DNA of 6,294 nucleotides from an uncultured Oscillospiraceae bacterium. Its GTDB lineage: Bacteria; Bacillota; Clostridia; Oscillospirales; Oscillospiraceae. The notes under the pieces were generated by a model. That model was not told where the DNA came from and ran no database searches. It was given only the letters and a program-made list of their open reading frames with translations. Location of the stretch: assembly GCA_947627085.1 (NCBI GenBank), contig CANQUO010000128.1, forward strand, positions 1 through 6,294, given 5' to 3'. Shown piece after piece: positions 6,282-6,294 of this stretch. Every line of letters starts with the position of its first letter. The stretch's first letter is position 1. The position numbers and the translations under genes are program-made.

Positions 6282-6294
6282 AGTGATTCTCCTT

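Overview
The window looks like chromosome from a Gram-positive, anaerobic, Clostridia-type bacterium, probably from a gut or rumen. The reasons are strong AGGAGG-type ribosome binding sites, a GPH-family sugar symporter, a UxuA-type mannonate dehydratase start and a remnant of a clostridial-style large serine recombinase. This placement is an inference. All supported genes lie on the minus strand, so transcription runs from the right edge towards the left.

From 6281 down to 902 there is a tight four-gene catabolic operon. In order of transcription it holds: (1) a MelB-like GPH cation symporter (4719-6281); (2) a cytoplasmic sugar phosphate isomerase/epimerase-type TIM barrel (3842-4687); (3) a GH1 beta-glucosidase without phospho-sugar recognition residues (2490-3809); (4) a 524-residue cytoplasmic protein with PD40-like beta-propeller repeats (902-2476), whose function I cannot assign with confidence. 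Gaps between genes are about 13-32 bases, each gene has its own Shine-Dalgarno site, and a long hairpin at 851-896 closes the unit. No promoter or regulator for the operon is in the window; they should lie to the right. The simplest model is import of an unphosphorylated glycoside by cation symport, hydrolysis inside the cell by the GH1 enzyme, and processing of a sugar or unusual linkage by the epimerase-like and propeller proteins.

Left of the operon terminator (about 440-840) is a graveyard of gene remnants. There is a well-preserved ribosome binding site and the first ~50 codons of mannonate dehydratase (uxuA), cut off abruptly. About 40 bases further on, a ~25-residue, frameshifted scrap resembling the zinc-ribbon of a TnpX-type serine recombinase appears, followed by a canonical minus-strand terminator. 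This suggests an old mobile-element insertion or deletion that removed the rest of uxuA. The leftmost ~440 bases are A-tract-rich with a 14-bp direct repeat and hold no gene I can support.

The most interesting points are the unassigned propeller protein coupled to the GH1 gene, the possible link of the locus to glucuronic-acid-containing glycosides (propeller family resemblance, GPH transporter, uxuA remnant), and the uxuA/recombinase junction.
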